NCBI GenBank assembly: GCA_030323885.1
Contig: CM059199.1
Location: 39,316,590 to 39,380,589 of the forward strand
Length of the DNA stretch: 64,000 nt
Reading direction: 5' to 3'
DNA from: Branchipolynoe longqiensis
Lineage: Eukaryota > Annelida > Polychaeta > Phyllodocida > Polynoidae
Positions 40,593 through 49,568 of this stretch are shown here, one piece after another. The notes below the pieces were generated by a model. It made no database searches and had not been told where the DNA came from. It was given only the letters and a program-made list of their open reading frames with translations. Position 1 is the first letter of the stretch. The number at the start of each line of letters is the position of its first letter. The position numbers and the translations under genes were made by a program.

Positions 40593-41163
40593 CCATTTTA
40601 GCTTGTCTTTTTAGCAAATATTTGTACACATTATATTGTCAAATTGGACAAGAATGTACTATTTTGTATAATGATTTTCAATGTTTGTCCCTGACCTCGC
40701 TTGTGGGATGGGACAACCCTGCCTACCATACCCCCCCCCCCCCTTGCCACACTATTTCTCGTTATTTGACATTGTTATATTAGGGGGATCGCCAATCTCA
40801 TATTCTTATCTACTTGGCACTTATGCAACAGCCCATCATCAATTGTACTTTGTTTGTTAATCAGAATATACCAGCTATTTTGGGGTTTGCTTGTCCAATT
40901 GTTTTGATATTTTGGTAGCTAACTATAGTTAGCTTGTGAATATGAATTTGGGTGTACATCCTGGAAGAATGCTCCTTTGGGGGGTATGCCAAGCAACCAC
41001 AACTTGTCATAATTCATGGTGTAATGAACTTTAATTCAATTAAAAAATGTATAATACAGCAAGAGATACTAATGCATAAATAAACAGTGGAATGTAAATA
41101 GGTCAAGTTCCAAGTTCCAGATATGTATGAGCTTTCATTGTACCATAGACCTACCATAGCGGC

Positions 41164-41166
<3 letters not shown>
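40593..41166. other. No gene; C homopolymer
   Basis: A C13-type run near 40731-40743; rest unassigned. Confidence 0.5.

Positions 41167-41198
<32 letters not shown>
41167..41198. repeat. (TA)n microsatellite
   Basis: Pure alternating TA. Confidence 0.9.
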
Positions 41199-41201
<3 letters not shown>

Positions 41202-41751
41202 ATATATGTATATCTTTATTTGCATGTATATATAGCCCCAGCTATTAGCAGAGCTGCTGCTCTGCAAATTATAGCCACCAATACTGTAATTCGCAGAGCT
41301 GCAACAAGATCAAAGCTGCTGATCAAGACACTTAATGACAGTGATAACCATGATTTTTCCGAGGATACCATCAGGTAAATATGTGACATTTTGTAGGTGA
41401 CAGATATACAATGTCACATTAACAGAACCATCACATTATTTATATATATATATATATATATGTATGTAATTTGTAGTAATTATTTTAGTGACAGATCTAT
41501 TTGAAAATAATTTGGAATGGTAAATAAGCTATACATGATAAAATGGCATAATTGAGACTTTCCAATTCTTATTTAATTAACTTGTGCATTAGTTTTGCGC
41601 AAACATAGCATTCATAATGTAGGCTACTCAGGTATTAATTTTCCATGGAGATTTTGCTATAAGTAGTACAACAAATCATATGCAACTATGCGAATAATAA
41701 TCATTATTCCGCTAATTCGCAGGGCAACGCAGCTCTGCGAATACCCTGATC

Positions 41752-41754
<3 letters not shown>
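41199..41754. other. Unassigned; possible inverted pair
   Basis: GCTATTAGCAGAGCTGCTGC near 41240 and CGCAGCTCTGCGAATACC near 41733 are roughly inverted around AGAGCTGC. They may be the ends of a degraded element holding a second TA run (41440-41462). Confidence 0.3.

Positions 41755-41790
<36 letters not shown>
41755..41790. repeat. (TA)n microsatellite abutting MITE-M
   Basis: Ends exactly where MITE-M copy 5 begins; another TA run (42020-42034) follows its other end. Confidence 0.9.
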
Positions 41791-41793
<3 letters not shown>

Positions 41794-42021
41794 CGAGTTC
41801 AGGTGCAAAACGGCAATCCAAAAATGTAGTTCAAATAAAAGATTTTTACCTGAAAATAATGTTAAAGCTTCCTAATTCCACTTTTCATATGACCACGTGG
41901 CTATGAAGCAATGAACAAAAGAGTAGTAATATAACAAATGAAATTTGCGAAGGTTTGATTCCAATGTTTATCTCCATTTTTGGAGTGGCGTTTACATGGT
42001 TTTGCGCCTGAACTGTTCATA
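41791..42021. mobile_element. MITE-M copy 5
   Basis: GACGAGTTCAGGTGCAAAAC to TTTTGCGCCTGAACTGTTCA, interior AATTCCACTTTTCATATGAC. Embedded in TA repeats on both sides. Confidence 0.9.
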
Positions 42022-42238
42022 TATATATATATATTTCATTTGGTGTCAGTTAGGGATGGCACCAACTGGTGGCGGCACCACAGGTCGCGAGTGGGAGGTA
42101 CAGAAATGTGGACATAGAAGCAACGGTATACAATAATATCATTACACTGAAGTAGTCTATACTCGGATAATAGGTTATACATCACATATAGGTGTACATG
42201 TGTGTGTGTGTGGGTGTGCCCTAGCCATAAGTGTTATA

Positions 42239-42574
42239 CAGTATAATCCCGGTAAACCAAGCTCTGTTAAATCAAATGATTGGTTAAGCCAAACTTTTGT
42301 TGGCGCCCCGGCAAAATACTACCACTTATAATATAAAAAAGTTGGTTAAACCAAAGTTGGTTAATCCAATTTATCGGTTAATCCTAACAAAATTGTCGGA
42401 TCTCAGGGCACTTCCGGTATGGTTAAACCAACATTTCATGTCGTTATAAGGTGGTCTGAGACCCCACCAACTTTGTTATCTGATAAATGGTAGTATTTTG
42501 AAGGGACCCTAGAAATTTGTTTGGAATAACTGATCGGTTGGTTTAACCGAGCTTGGTTTAATAGGGTTATACTG
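42239..42574. mobile_element. pogo-like MITE
   Basis: 336 bp flanked by TA (42237-42238 and 42575-42576). TIRs: left CAGTATAATCCCGGTAAACC, right complement CAGTATAACCCTATTAAACC, each followed by AAGCTC. The interior repeats GGTTAAACCAA/TTGGTTTAACC motifs. No transposase. Confidence 0.85.
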
Positions 42575-42644
42575 TATGTACATAAAAAACAATAATCAAA
42601 GTGTCCACATACATTGCCAATACATATGCAATACACGCTTACTC

Positions 42645-42760
42645 AAAGTCAAAGTCAAAGCCAAAGCTTGGTTAACCCAATGATCGGTTAATCCAAACAA
42701 ATGTCTAGGGTCCCTTCAAGTTTGATTTAACGGCATTATGCTCTATAGGGCCAGCGAATA
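42645..42760. mobile_element. Fragment of the pogo-like MITE
   Basis: AAAGCTTGGTTAACCCAATG, ATCGGTTAATCCAAACAAAT and TAGGGTCCCTTCAAG match the interior and end of 42239-42574. A short (CAAAGT)n run precedes it. Confidence 0.6.
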
Positions 42761-42921
42761 ATTCAATGATTATATCACAGCTCTTGTCTGGACATCACTA
42801 TGTGTAGCCAAAGTTGATCAGCTTATCACTGTATCTTAGCGTATTCAATCAGACTTTCCTTGTATTATTGCCCGGTCCTGTTGCACTAATCACACCGTTT
42901 TAAATTTACATCTGTTTGCAG

Positions 42922-43020
42922 CCAGTGAAGGTGCCCAATCACGCCTTTACCTTCGGAGCCGGAACTATCACCACACCCCTGACGAACCTCACGGTGGTTT
43001 GGGAAGCAGAACGGGCGTGA
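42922..43020 (+). other. Possible terminal coding exon, unidentified
   Basis: TACATCTGTTTGCAG is a good acceptor. The following 33 codons (PVKVPNHAFTFGAGTITTP ... VVWEAERA, then TGA at 43018-43020) are compositionally protein-like and unlike the surrounding repeats. CAATAAAAAG at ~43377 could be a polyadenylation signal. No family recognised and no partner exon found. The segment is too short to be sure; it could be chance. Confidence 0.3.
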
Positions 43021-44424
43021 TTATCCCCTCCCGGACCTCCCTCAGCCACATCCGGTGACAAGAGTGGCCGTGTTCGTGGTGGTTGGGGAAAGGAGGGTAT
43101 GGATCTGTCTTGTAATCGTCGGGGAGACGCTCAATGCGATTAGCTGATTAGGGTTGTTGATTCACTGGTTGGGGGCGGAGGGTGGAGTGCGTGTGTGTGA
43201 GGGGGGTGGGGCGGTGCCGGAGGGAGTGGAATTGGGGCGAGGGTGTTCTCACGTCACATTCTGAGTGGGAGCCGACATTTTTTCACAGTAATCCGATACA
43301 AAAAAAAGAGTAAAAGTTAAGCACTGATGACAAAAAGAATTCCCAAGATGTTATTGGTGTAAGTGATATGGATCTCAATAAAAAGAGCATTTACTGATTT
43401 TCCCATAACCATTTTCCGTTTTTTGTGTGTGTATGCTTGTCTGTGTTGGTTATGTTTCATTGTCTTTATAGGAGGGCGCGGACATCCGGGTACTTGGCGC
43501 ATTGCGCCATAGCAACTATTTGAGGCGGTGAAATCAATGGCAGTCATAGCATTGGAGCGAATGTAAATAAAACAAAAAACACACATCTATTCACTGCCAC
43601 GATCTAATTGTGTTATTTAGAACAATGAATATTCACTCGCGGGTTGAAATAATGTTATGTAGGAGCATACCTTACTCAATAAGTGAAATTTGGTGTTATT
43701 GTGAATGCAAAAACAAAAAGCACTGCTGTCACCTGTTTGTTTCCACCATGTCAACCGGAAGTGACGTAAACGGGCGCCATCCTATTCGCTATGGAGCAAC
43801 ATAGTGCGAGCGGACCAGAATCAGCTACACTGGCACCACAAGATGTTTGATATCGCGAGAAGGGTCCACAGCGACGAAAGGATGAAAAACGAGTTCCCAC
43901 TGGGTAATATCGAGCATACCCTTGCAGGATGAGTTTCCCATTCATTAAGTAGTGATATTGTGTGATTTAAACAGAAATCAATGTAGATCAATTTCAAATA
44001 TACTTCAAACAATTTAAACTGTGCAAAAGATAGATAAATATGTGATAATGTCTGAACAAACAACAACATAGTCAAATATATTTTACTACACTGCTAGCTC
44101 TGTGGAGGTCTAGCCTGGTCCCCTGGGATTTATTTGCTCATGCAGAGGCATAGGAGTTTTCATCTATTATCACTCAGTTTCCAACCTTGTCACCTAGCCT
44201 TTGTACCGGAAAGCAGTTTAAACGAGCTCAAACGAGTTCAACCATGGCTGGTTGGGTCACACCGTGGCTGGTTGGGTGGCTCCGTAGAGCGCTGAATATG
44301 CTTATGGATATTGCAGGGGCATCCACTTCTCCAGAGTACTACGGGAGCACCAAGTGGAAATTTATGCATCCACCCGATCACCAATCAAGCAGATAATGGA
44401 ATTATCTTGTCTGACAACAATGGT
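43021..44424. other. No gene supported
   Basis: 43140-43250 is G-rich (GGGGGCGGAGGGTGGAG then a GTGTGTGTG run). The rest is unassigned, with short frames on both strands. Confidence 0.5.
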
Positions 44425-44695
44425 TGGTTGGTTGATTTTTGGACTTTTACGTCCTGGCAACACCTAAGGTAATATCACGACAGGTGACAGAGAACACTCA
44501 CGCATTTCTAGTGCTGCCCCAGTAGGCTGCCAGCACCTTGGCCAGTTACATTATCCTGACACTGAGCTAACCAGTCTGTGTCCTATCCTATTAATGCTGA
44601 GCGCCAGGCTAGGAAGCCATGAGCAGGAATGTGTAATTTCACCTGTCGTGATTTGAGCTAAGATGTTGCTATGATGTAAAACCCCATCAAGTAAA

Positions 44696-44697
<2 letters not shown>
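44425..44697 (-). mobile_element. SINE-A with inverted tail joined on
   Basis: A minus-strand SINE-A (ACTTTTACGTCCTGGCAACA ... TGAGCGCCAGGCTAGGAAGC), then a plus-strand tail (CACCTGTCGTGATTTGAGCT, AAGATGTTGCTATGATGTAA). Same architecture as 18656-18905. Confidence 0.75.

Positions 44698-44747
<50 letters not shown>
44698..44747. repeat. (TA)25 microsatellite
   Basis: The longest uninterrupted TA tract in the window. Confidence 0.95.
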
Positions 44748-44749
<2 letters not shown>

Positions 44750-45699
44750 GCACACAATGTATTTAAATAAAGTATATATAAGGTGGATACCGTATATATA
44801 TATATATTTAACCGTTGGGTATTCCACCCCCGCTTCAGGTGAGCCTAAACGTGTTAATATAAATAATTGTTTCCATGTGAATGTCTTGTGCCTCCCGCCG
44901 CCGGTTGTCTGCCTTCCTGCCAGCTTGACCCTTGGCTAGCAATGTCCGAGGCAGAGAGTTTGACTCCTTACAGACCGTGGGGCGGAAGACCCTTAATTAA
45001 ATAAGTTCATAGAGCAATCAAAATAGCAATATGAAGTTGACCATAGCGGTTAATAATATAAGTCTGGAGATTAGTAAAGAATGCAAGGAACGTTCCAGTC
45101 ACTTCTTAGGAGCTCACCGTTTTATTCTTACCTCTTACTAACAGGATGAATTTAGCAACTTAACGTATGTTACAAGTTAAATATGGGTCAGCAATATAAT
45201 GTATGTTATTCGTTAAATCCCCTCCCATCTAATTAAGTTAAATAAGTTTGGAATTTTGACAATAAAAGCCTAAATATTCGGCTGAAACAGTGGAGCATGC
45301 AAAAACAGGTCCGATGGGTCTGGGTCTGAATGCCCAACCTCCTATCATTGCTAGGATATTCACAATCGACATATCCCAGCAATGCTTTACAGCAGGGAAC
45401 CCGGCCTCGCAAATGTGGCAGTTGCGAGCTAGCGCATAATGGCAAAATGTGAGCCCGCAAATAATCGGTCGAGTAGTCTCGCCCACTTCATATATATATT
45501 AGTATATTATATAAATGTATATGTAAGTATATACCCCAGCATATATATATATATTAGTATATATTTGTGTATAATGACATAAATATAGGAAATGCAGTAT
45601 ACTGCTGACCCAATACTGTGAGACCATACACACTACTAGATTAGATTAGAGTGTTTGCGATGTATGCTCAGACCAACTCGAAGACTCCACCATCAAGAC
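44748..45699. other. No gene recognised
   Basis: Short TA-rich patches at 44792-44806 and 45490-45560. GGCTGAAACAG...GGTCGAGTAGTCTCG (45280-45480) is GC-balanced and open on the minus strand, but unrecognised. Confidence 0.5.
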
Positions 45700-45765
45700 C
45701 CACAACTCTTGGCTAGTTACATTATCCTGACACTGAGCTAACCAGTTGTGTCACGTGCAGTAATG
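45700..45765 (-). mobile_element. SINE-A fragment
   Basis: TTACATTATCCTGACACTGA, GCTAACCAGTTGTG: an internal piece only. Confidence 0.65.
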
Positions 45766-45770
45766 AGTTT

Positions 45771-45843
45771 GAATATATTGGCGTCCTAACAATACTATGC
45801 ACATTATGAATATATTGGCATCCTAACAATACTATGCACATTA
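45771..45843. repeat. 37-bp tandem duplication
   Basis: GAATATATTGGC-TCCTAACA and ATACTATGCACATTAT, twice, one base different. Confidence 0.85.
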
Positions 45844-46082
45844 TTTCAATACAAGGATATAGCCAATACATTAAGCGTCTAACCCAACCACTAAGGGACA
45901 CCAGAGCAAGCAAGGCACCACTACTAAGACAGACCAGAAGCCCGATCAAAGCCCATGAAAGGAGCACACTGGAAATGGCCGCCAAGGCATGGAATGCGCA
46001 AACGGTGAAAGAAAGACAAATCCCTGACCTAAAAACGTACAAAAAATATCTGTGCAAAATAAAAACTGGGAACCCCAACTGA
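45834..46082 (+). pseudogene. LINE reverse-transcriptase C-terminal tail (probable)
   Basis: 82 codons ending in TGA. The order LRDTRASKAPLLRQTRSPIK, then AAKAWNAQTVKERQIPDLKT, then YKKYLCKIK fits the C-terminal tail of CR1/L2-like LINE proteins, where (LRSSxAPLL...WNxLP...F+xxLK) is usual. WNAQ in place of WNxLP and the lack of any upstream RT motif make this a tentative call. 5'-truncated; the first ATG lies in the 37-bp duplication, so the true fusion start is unknown. Sequence after the stop has no simple tail that I can identify. Confidence 0.5.
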
Positions 46083-46695
46083 ACTGCACCACAAGGGGGC
46101 AGGTGATATGTCACGGCCCACCAACTGGACAGCCCAGGGTGGGATAACCATAAATATAAAAGCCAGATAACATATCCAACAACAATATAAATCAAATCAA
46201 TTTCAAACAAAGATAACTCAACCACCTATTACGTACAAGCCTATGGACATGTAAATAAAATAGGCTAATATAGAATTAAGTAGAAAAAAGCGGAAAACTC
46301 TTTCCAAGAAAACCCCAAAACACTAACATAGAACCTCGAGAAAACAACTAAGATAGTAATAAGAATAGAACAAAAATACAATGCCAAGAGGGCCCAACAA
46401 AACTAACATAGACTACTAAACGTACCAACAGACTATCTATCTGCTACTGAAATGCAGACAATCAAATAACTTATCAGCAGCTACTGTTTGGTAAGACAAC
46501 ACCAACACTACAGCTGGCCAGCATTGAAAACAAGCCTGGGTACCCAGGCTTACATGCTATGGACAGAATAAATACAGCCTCAATACAAAAAAAAACAAAA
46601 AAAAACAAGGTTAACAATACAACGAATAACTAAATCACATCGCTATATATAATTAATATGATATAAATTAAATTAAGGAACAACTCCAGTCTAAT
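46083..46695. other. A-rich stretch with K fragment
   Basis: 46500-46590 (CAGCTGGCCAGCATTGAAAA, CAAGCCTGGGTACCCAGGCT) is an inverted K piece; AAAAAAC-rich runs at ~46590-46605. No gene. Confidence 0.5.
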
Positions 46696-47283
46696 GGCCC
46701 TGTCACACTACGACGCTTCTCTCGGCGACCCGTCAGCATTGAAAGTACTATTTTGCGCGTCGAGAAACGTCAAACTTTTCGGCGGTTTGGGGGAAAAGAT
46801 TGGCGTCAGCGCGGCGCGTTATGCGCGTGCGGCCAACGTGTGTCTACGCGCTGGGGAAAAAAAAAAAAAGTTTGGCGCGACATCTTCATTTAACCTTAAA
46901 TGTTGCTAGGGCGTCAAACAAAAACGGCACAGTTTGCCGCAACGTCTGAGCAACGACCCTCCCGCGCGTGCGCCGTCTTCCTAGCGTTCCCATAACGTTA
47001 TGCCGGCGTGTCCAACACAGCGCGATGCGCGCCTAACGTCCTTACCCATATATTTGCGCGCGCTGGCGGTCGTTGGGTTGTTTTGGACAGGTTCAAAACA
47101 CTCAGCGACCAATAACGCGCGCCAACTTTCGCCGACGACCGTCAACGTCAAGGATAGTGTACCGACATGTACCGACGCGCCCATAACGCGCCACCAACGC
47201 TTCTCGATAATTCACCAAATATCGCCCAAAAACACCACAAGTTGACGGGTCGCCGGCGAGAAGCGTCGTAGTGTGACAGCCCC
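46696..47283. mobile_element. Foldback element F2
   Basis: Left GGCCCTGTCACACTACGACG, right CGTCGTAGTGTGACAGCCCC. The interior is CG-rich like F1, with repeated GCGCG and CAACG-, and the same SINE-A tail (CCTTAAATGTTGCTAGGG) at 46891-46915. F1 and F2 are clearly sister copies. Confidence 0.85.
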
Positions 47284-47332
47284 ATAAGTATGCAGTAATG
47301 CATTGCTTTCTATGGACAGGTCCAGTTTGAAT

Positions 47333-47980
47333 ATATTAATGTTGCACAGTCCGATGGTTTTGAGTTTCTGGAATGTTCTGAGATAAATACATTATGTTGA
47401 TCATTATTATGTACCTTACTTTAGCGTGAATTAACTTTTATTTTACATGGCTAACTTTTGAGATATTTGAAGTGGAATATAACATGTTCTGCAGGAACAT
47501 GTTATATTCAATTGCTTCAATATTCCCTTCTGTGTGGTGACAAATGTTTAATAAGTGCACCAGTTTGTTTTAGTTGTTTTTTTCTTGAAGATTTATACTG
47601 CCTATCATGGATAATTCTGAATAGACTGGTTTTCACCATTAGCCAGTTTGTTGACAGAAAGCCTGAGCCTACACCTTTACCGACCCAAGGGATTTTTAAC
47701 CTCCCACACCACATAGACATGGTATGAGAGCAACTGGCCTTTAATGACGCTGTAAGTTATACACAGCAGTGGAAATCCAAATTGGCAGAGGCAGGGGCAT
47801 GGGGAATCGAACCACCAACCCTCAGATTAGGAATCCGACTTAGAAAAAAGTCAGACACTCTAACCACTCCGCCACAGAGAACACCAGTATCTAAGTTAGA
47901 TATGTAGAATCAAATTTAGATAATTGTTTTGGTTTTGAATGTTTGATATTTTCATCGCACTATGCAGCTTTAAATACACC
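47333..47980. mobile_element. MITE-N copy 3, interrupted by SINE-B
   Basis: Left half 47333-47564 (TTGCACAGTCCGATGGTTTT, GGCTAACTTTTGAGATATTTG), right half 47889-47980 (ATCTAAGTTAGATATGTAG ... GCACTATGCAGCTTTAA). The halves are continuous in copy 2 at 22326-22679. Confidence 0.9.
47565..47881 (-). mobile_element. SINE-B nested in MITE-N, with TSD
   Basis: Full copy. On the minus strand the A box is TGGCGGAGTGG and the B box GGTTCGATTCC, both perfect. CACCAGT occurs at 47558-47564 and 47882-47888, a 7-bp target duplication, so this marks the family's true ends: head GTTCTCTGTGGCGGAG, tail ...CTTCAAGAAAAAAAC. Confidence 0.9.
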
Positions 47981-48054
47981 GACAACGCCTTACTGTTTAC
48001 GTATTACCTCCATGGATTGGGAAGATAATATAGGTCCGAATAACAGTGCACACA

Positions 48055-48655
48055 TAATGGAATACTCAACGATAGCATGCTCAGTGACAGTCTTCTCAAT
48101 GACAGTATTCTCAATGAGAGATTTCTCAATGACAGTATTCTCAATGAGAGGTTTCTCGGTGACATTATTCTCAATGGGAAGCTTCTCAGTGAGTCTCCTC
48201 AATTGCAGATTACTCAGTGACATGCTGCTCAATGGCAGGCTGCTCAATGACTTGCTGATCAAAATCACGCTGATCAATGACAGGCTACTCAATGGCAGGT
48301 TTCCCATTGTCAGGCATCTCAGTGGCAGTCTTCTCAATGACAGGCTTCTCAGTGACAGTCTTCTCAATGACAGGCTTCTCAGTGACAGTCTTCTCAATGA
48401 CAGGTTACTCAATGACATGCTGCTCAGTGAAAGTATGCTCAGTGACACTATATCACCGACCAGCCTGTCAGTGACATTCTTCTCAGTGACAGTATTCTCA
48501 ATGACAGCCTTCTCAGTGACATTCTTCTCAATGACAGGCTTCTCAGTTACAGTCTTCTCGGGGACAAGTTTATCAATGACATTCTTCACAATGACATACT
48601 TCTCAGTGACAGTATTCTCAATGGCAGGCTTCTCAGTGACAGGCTTCTATCTGAA
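48055..48655. repeat. 15-bp minisatellite (TTCTCAATGACAGTA type)
   Basis: About 40 units of TTCTCARTGACAGNN. Because the unit is a multiple of three, long frames stay open on both strands (252 codons plus, 199 codons minus). Both run past the array and neither shows a domain, so I do not call a protein. Confidence 0.9.
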
Positions 48656-48835
48656 TCACACCATGGGTGGGGCACAGTCTTTGTCAGGCCAAATGACCTA
48701 AGTGATTTCTATGACAGCGGCTCACCTTAGACCACAGATTAATCAGTGCACTGCACAGAAGACGCCATCAGAAGTGGGCAGCACCTATCACATATCAGTG
48801 GACGCCAAACCTGACCTCAAAGCACCAGTGCCACG

Positions 48836-49200
48836 CCCCTACGCAGCCGCAACTGACCGTACCCGTGTACATACACAATTGCATGTAATTGATGGAATGT
48901 AATTCCTATTAATTGCAGGCGAGCGATAATAGGGTTGTGGTTGACATCTGCTCGGCTAATATCATTTTCTAAAGGCAATTTCTCATTTATTTATGAAAGA
49001 TAAGCAGTGTTATGCCTTACCCCTGAGCAGCCACGACTGACTGCACTCATGTATACCATTGAATGTAATCGATGGAATGTAACCCCTGTTAGCCACAGGC
49101 TAGCTATAATAGGGTTGGGGCTGATATAGCCGCTCAGCTAATATCACTTTGGAAAGACAACTTCTCATCCCTTTTTCACAGGTAAGCAATGGGGTGCCTT
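48836..49200. repeat. ~183-bp tandem duplication
   Basis: Two units: CCCCTACGCAGCCGCAACTG ... GATGGAATGTAATTCC ... AATAGGGTTGTGGTTGAC, then CCCCTGAGCAGCCACGACTG ... GATGGAATGTAACCCC ... AATAGGGTTGGGGCTGAT. Confidence 0.8.
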
Positions 49201-49369
49201 GTTAGATTTCAGTTTGTGACATGCTGATAATAGGAGGTGTCGTATATATTTTGATAGAGCTTATATCATACAAAATAATAACAGTGTGCCTATATATCGA
49301 GCTTCGGAGTAAAAGGTAATAATGGGAGTAACAGGTAATGATACAGGCATAGATGCTGAGAATGGCCTT

Positions 49370-49568
49370 ATGTATGTATTCTGGTTACAGAAAGAGAGGG
49401 CGCCCTCGTGTCTGGTTCAAGGATACCATCAAGAGAAACTTGAAGCTGAGAGATATTAAGACTGACTCATGGATATCACTCTCTCAGCAGAGAGCTAAAT
49501 TGAGAGCGACAGTCAAGTAATGAAAGCATTCTTTGTCGCATCGGGATGGACAGCGTGATGATGATGAG
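49370..49568 (+). mobile_element. 5'-truncated RTE-type LINE tail
   Basis: Carries the coding remnant 49374-49520. After the stop comes TCTTTGTCGCATCGGGATGG, ACAGCGTGATGATGATGAG, a short 3' UTR with (TGA)n tail typical of RTE-like elements. The 60-bp satellite begins immediately after. Confidence 0.8.
49374..49520 (+). pseudogene. RTE-type endonuclease-reverse transcriptase, extreme C terminus
   Basis: 48 residues then TAA. GYRKRGRPRVWFKDTIKRNL, then DIKTDSWISLSQQRAKLRAT, is the hallmark C-terminal block (RGRPxxxWxDxIKRDL...WxxLAxDRxxWR) of RTE-like retrotransposon proteins. Everything N-terminal is missing through 5' truncation, so the fragment has no activity. Related to, but not a copy of, the fragment at 12209-12882, which has GRGRPRTSW at the same place. 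It is immediately followed by the LINE tail. Confidence 0.85.

Noticed and set aside
43140..43250. CpG-island promoter
   Set aside because: The patch is G-rich but short and mostly GGG/GTG repeats with few CpGs; no transcript start evidence.
47943..48701. 252-codon ORF as a protein gene
   Set aside because: It is encoded by a 15-bp tandem repeat, and the opposite strand is equally open.
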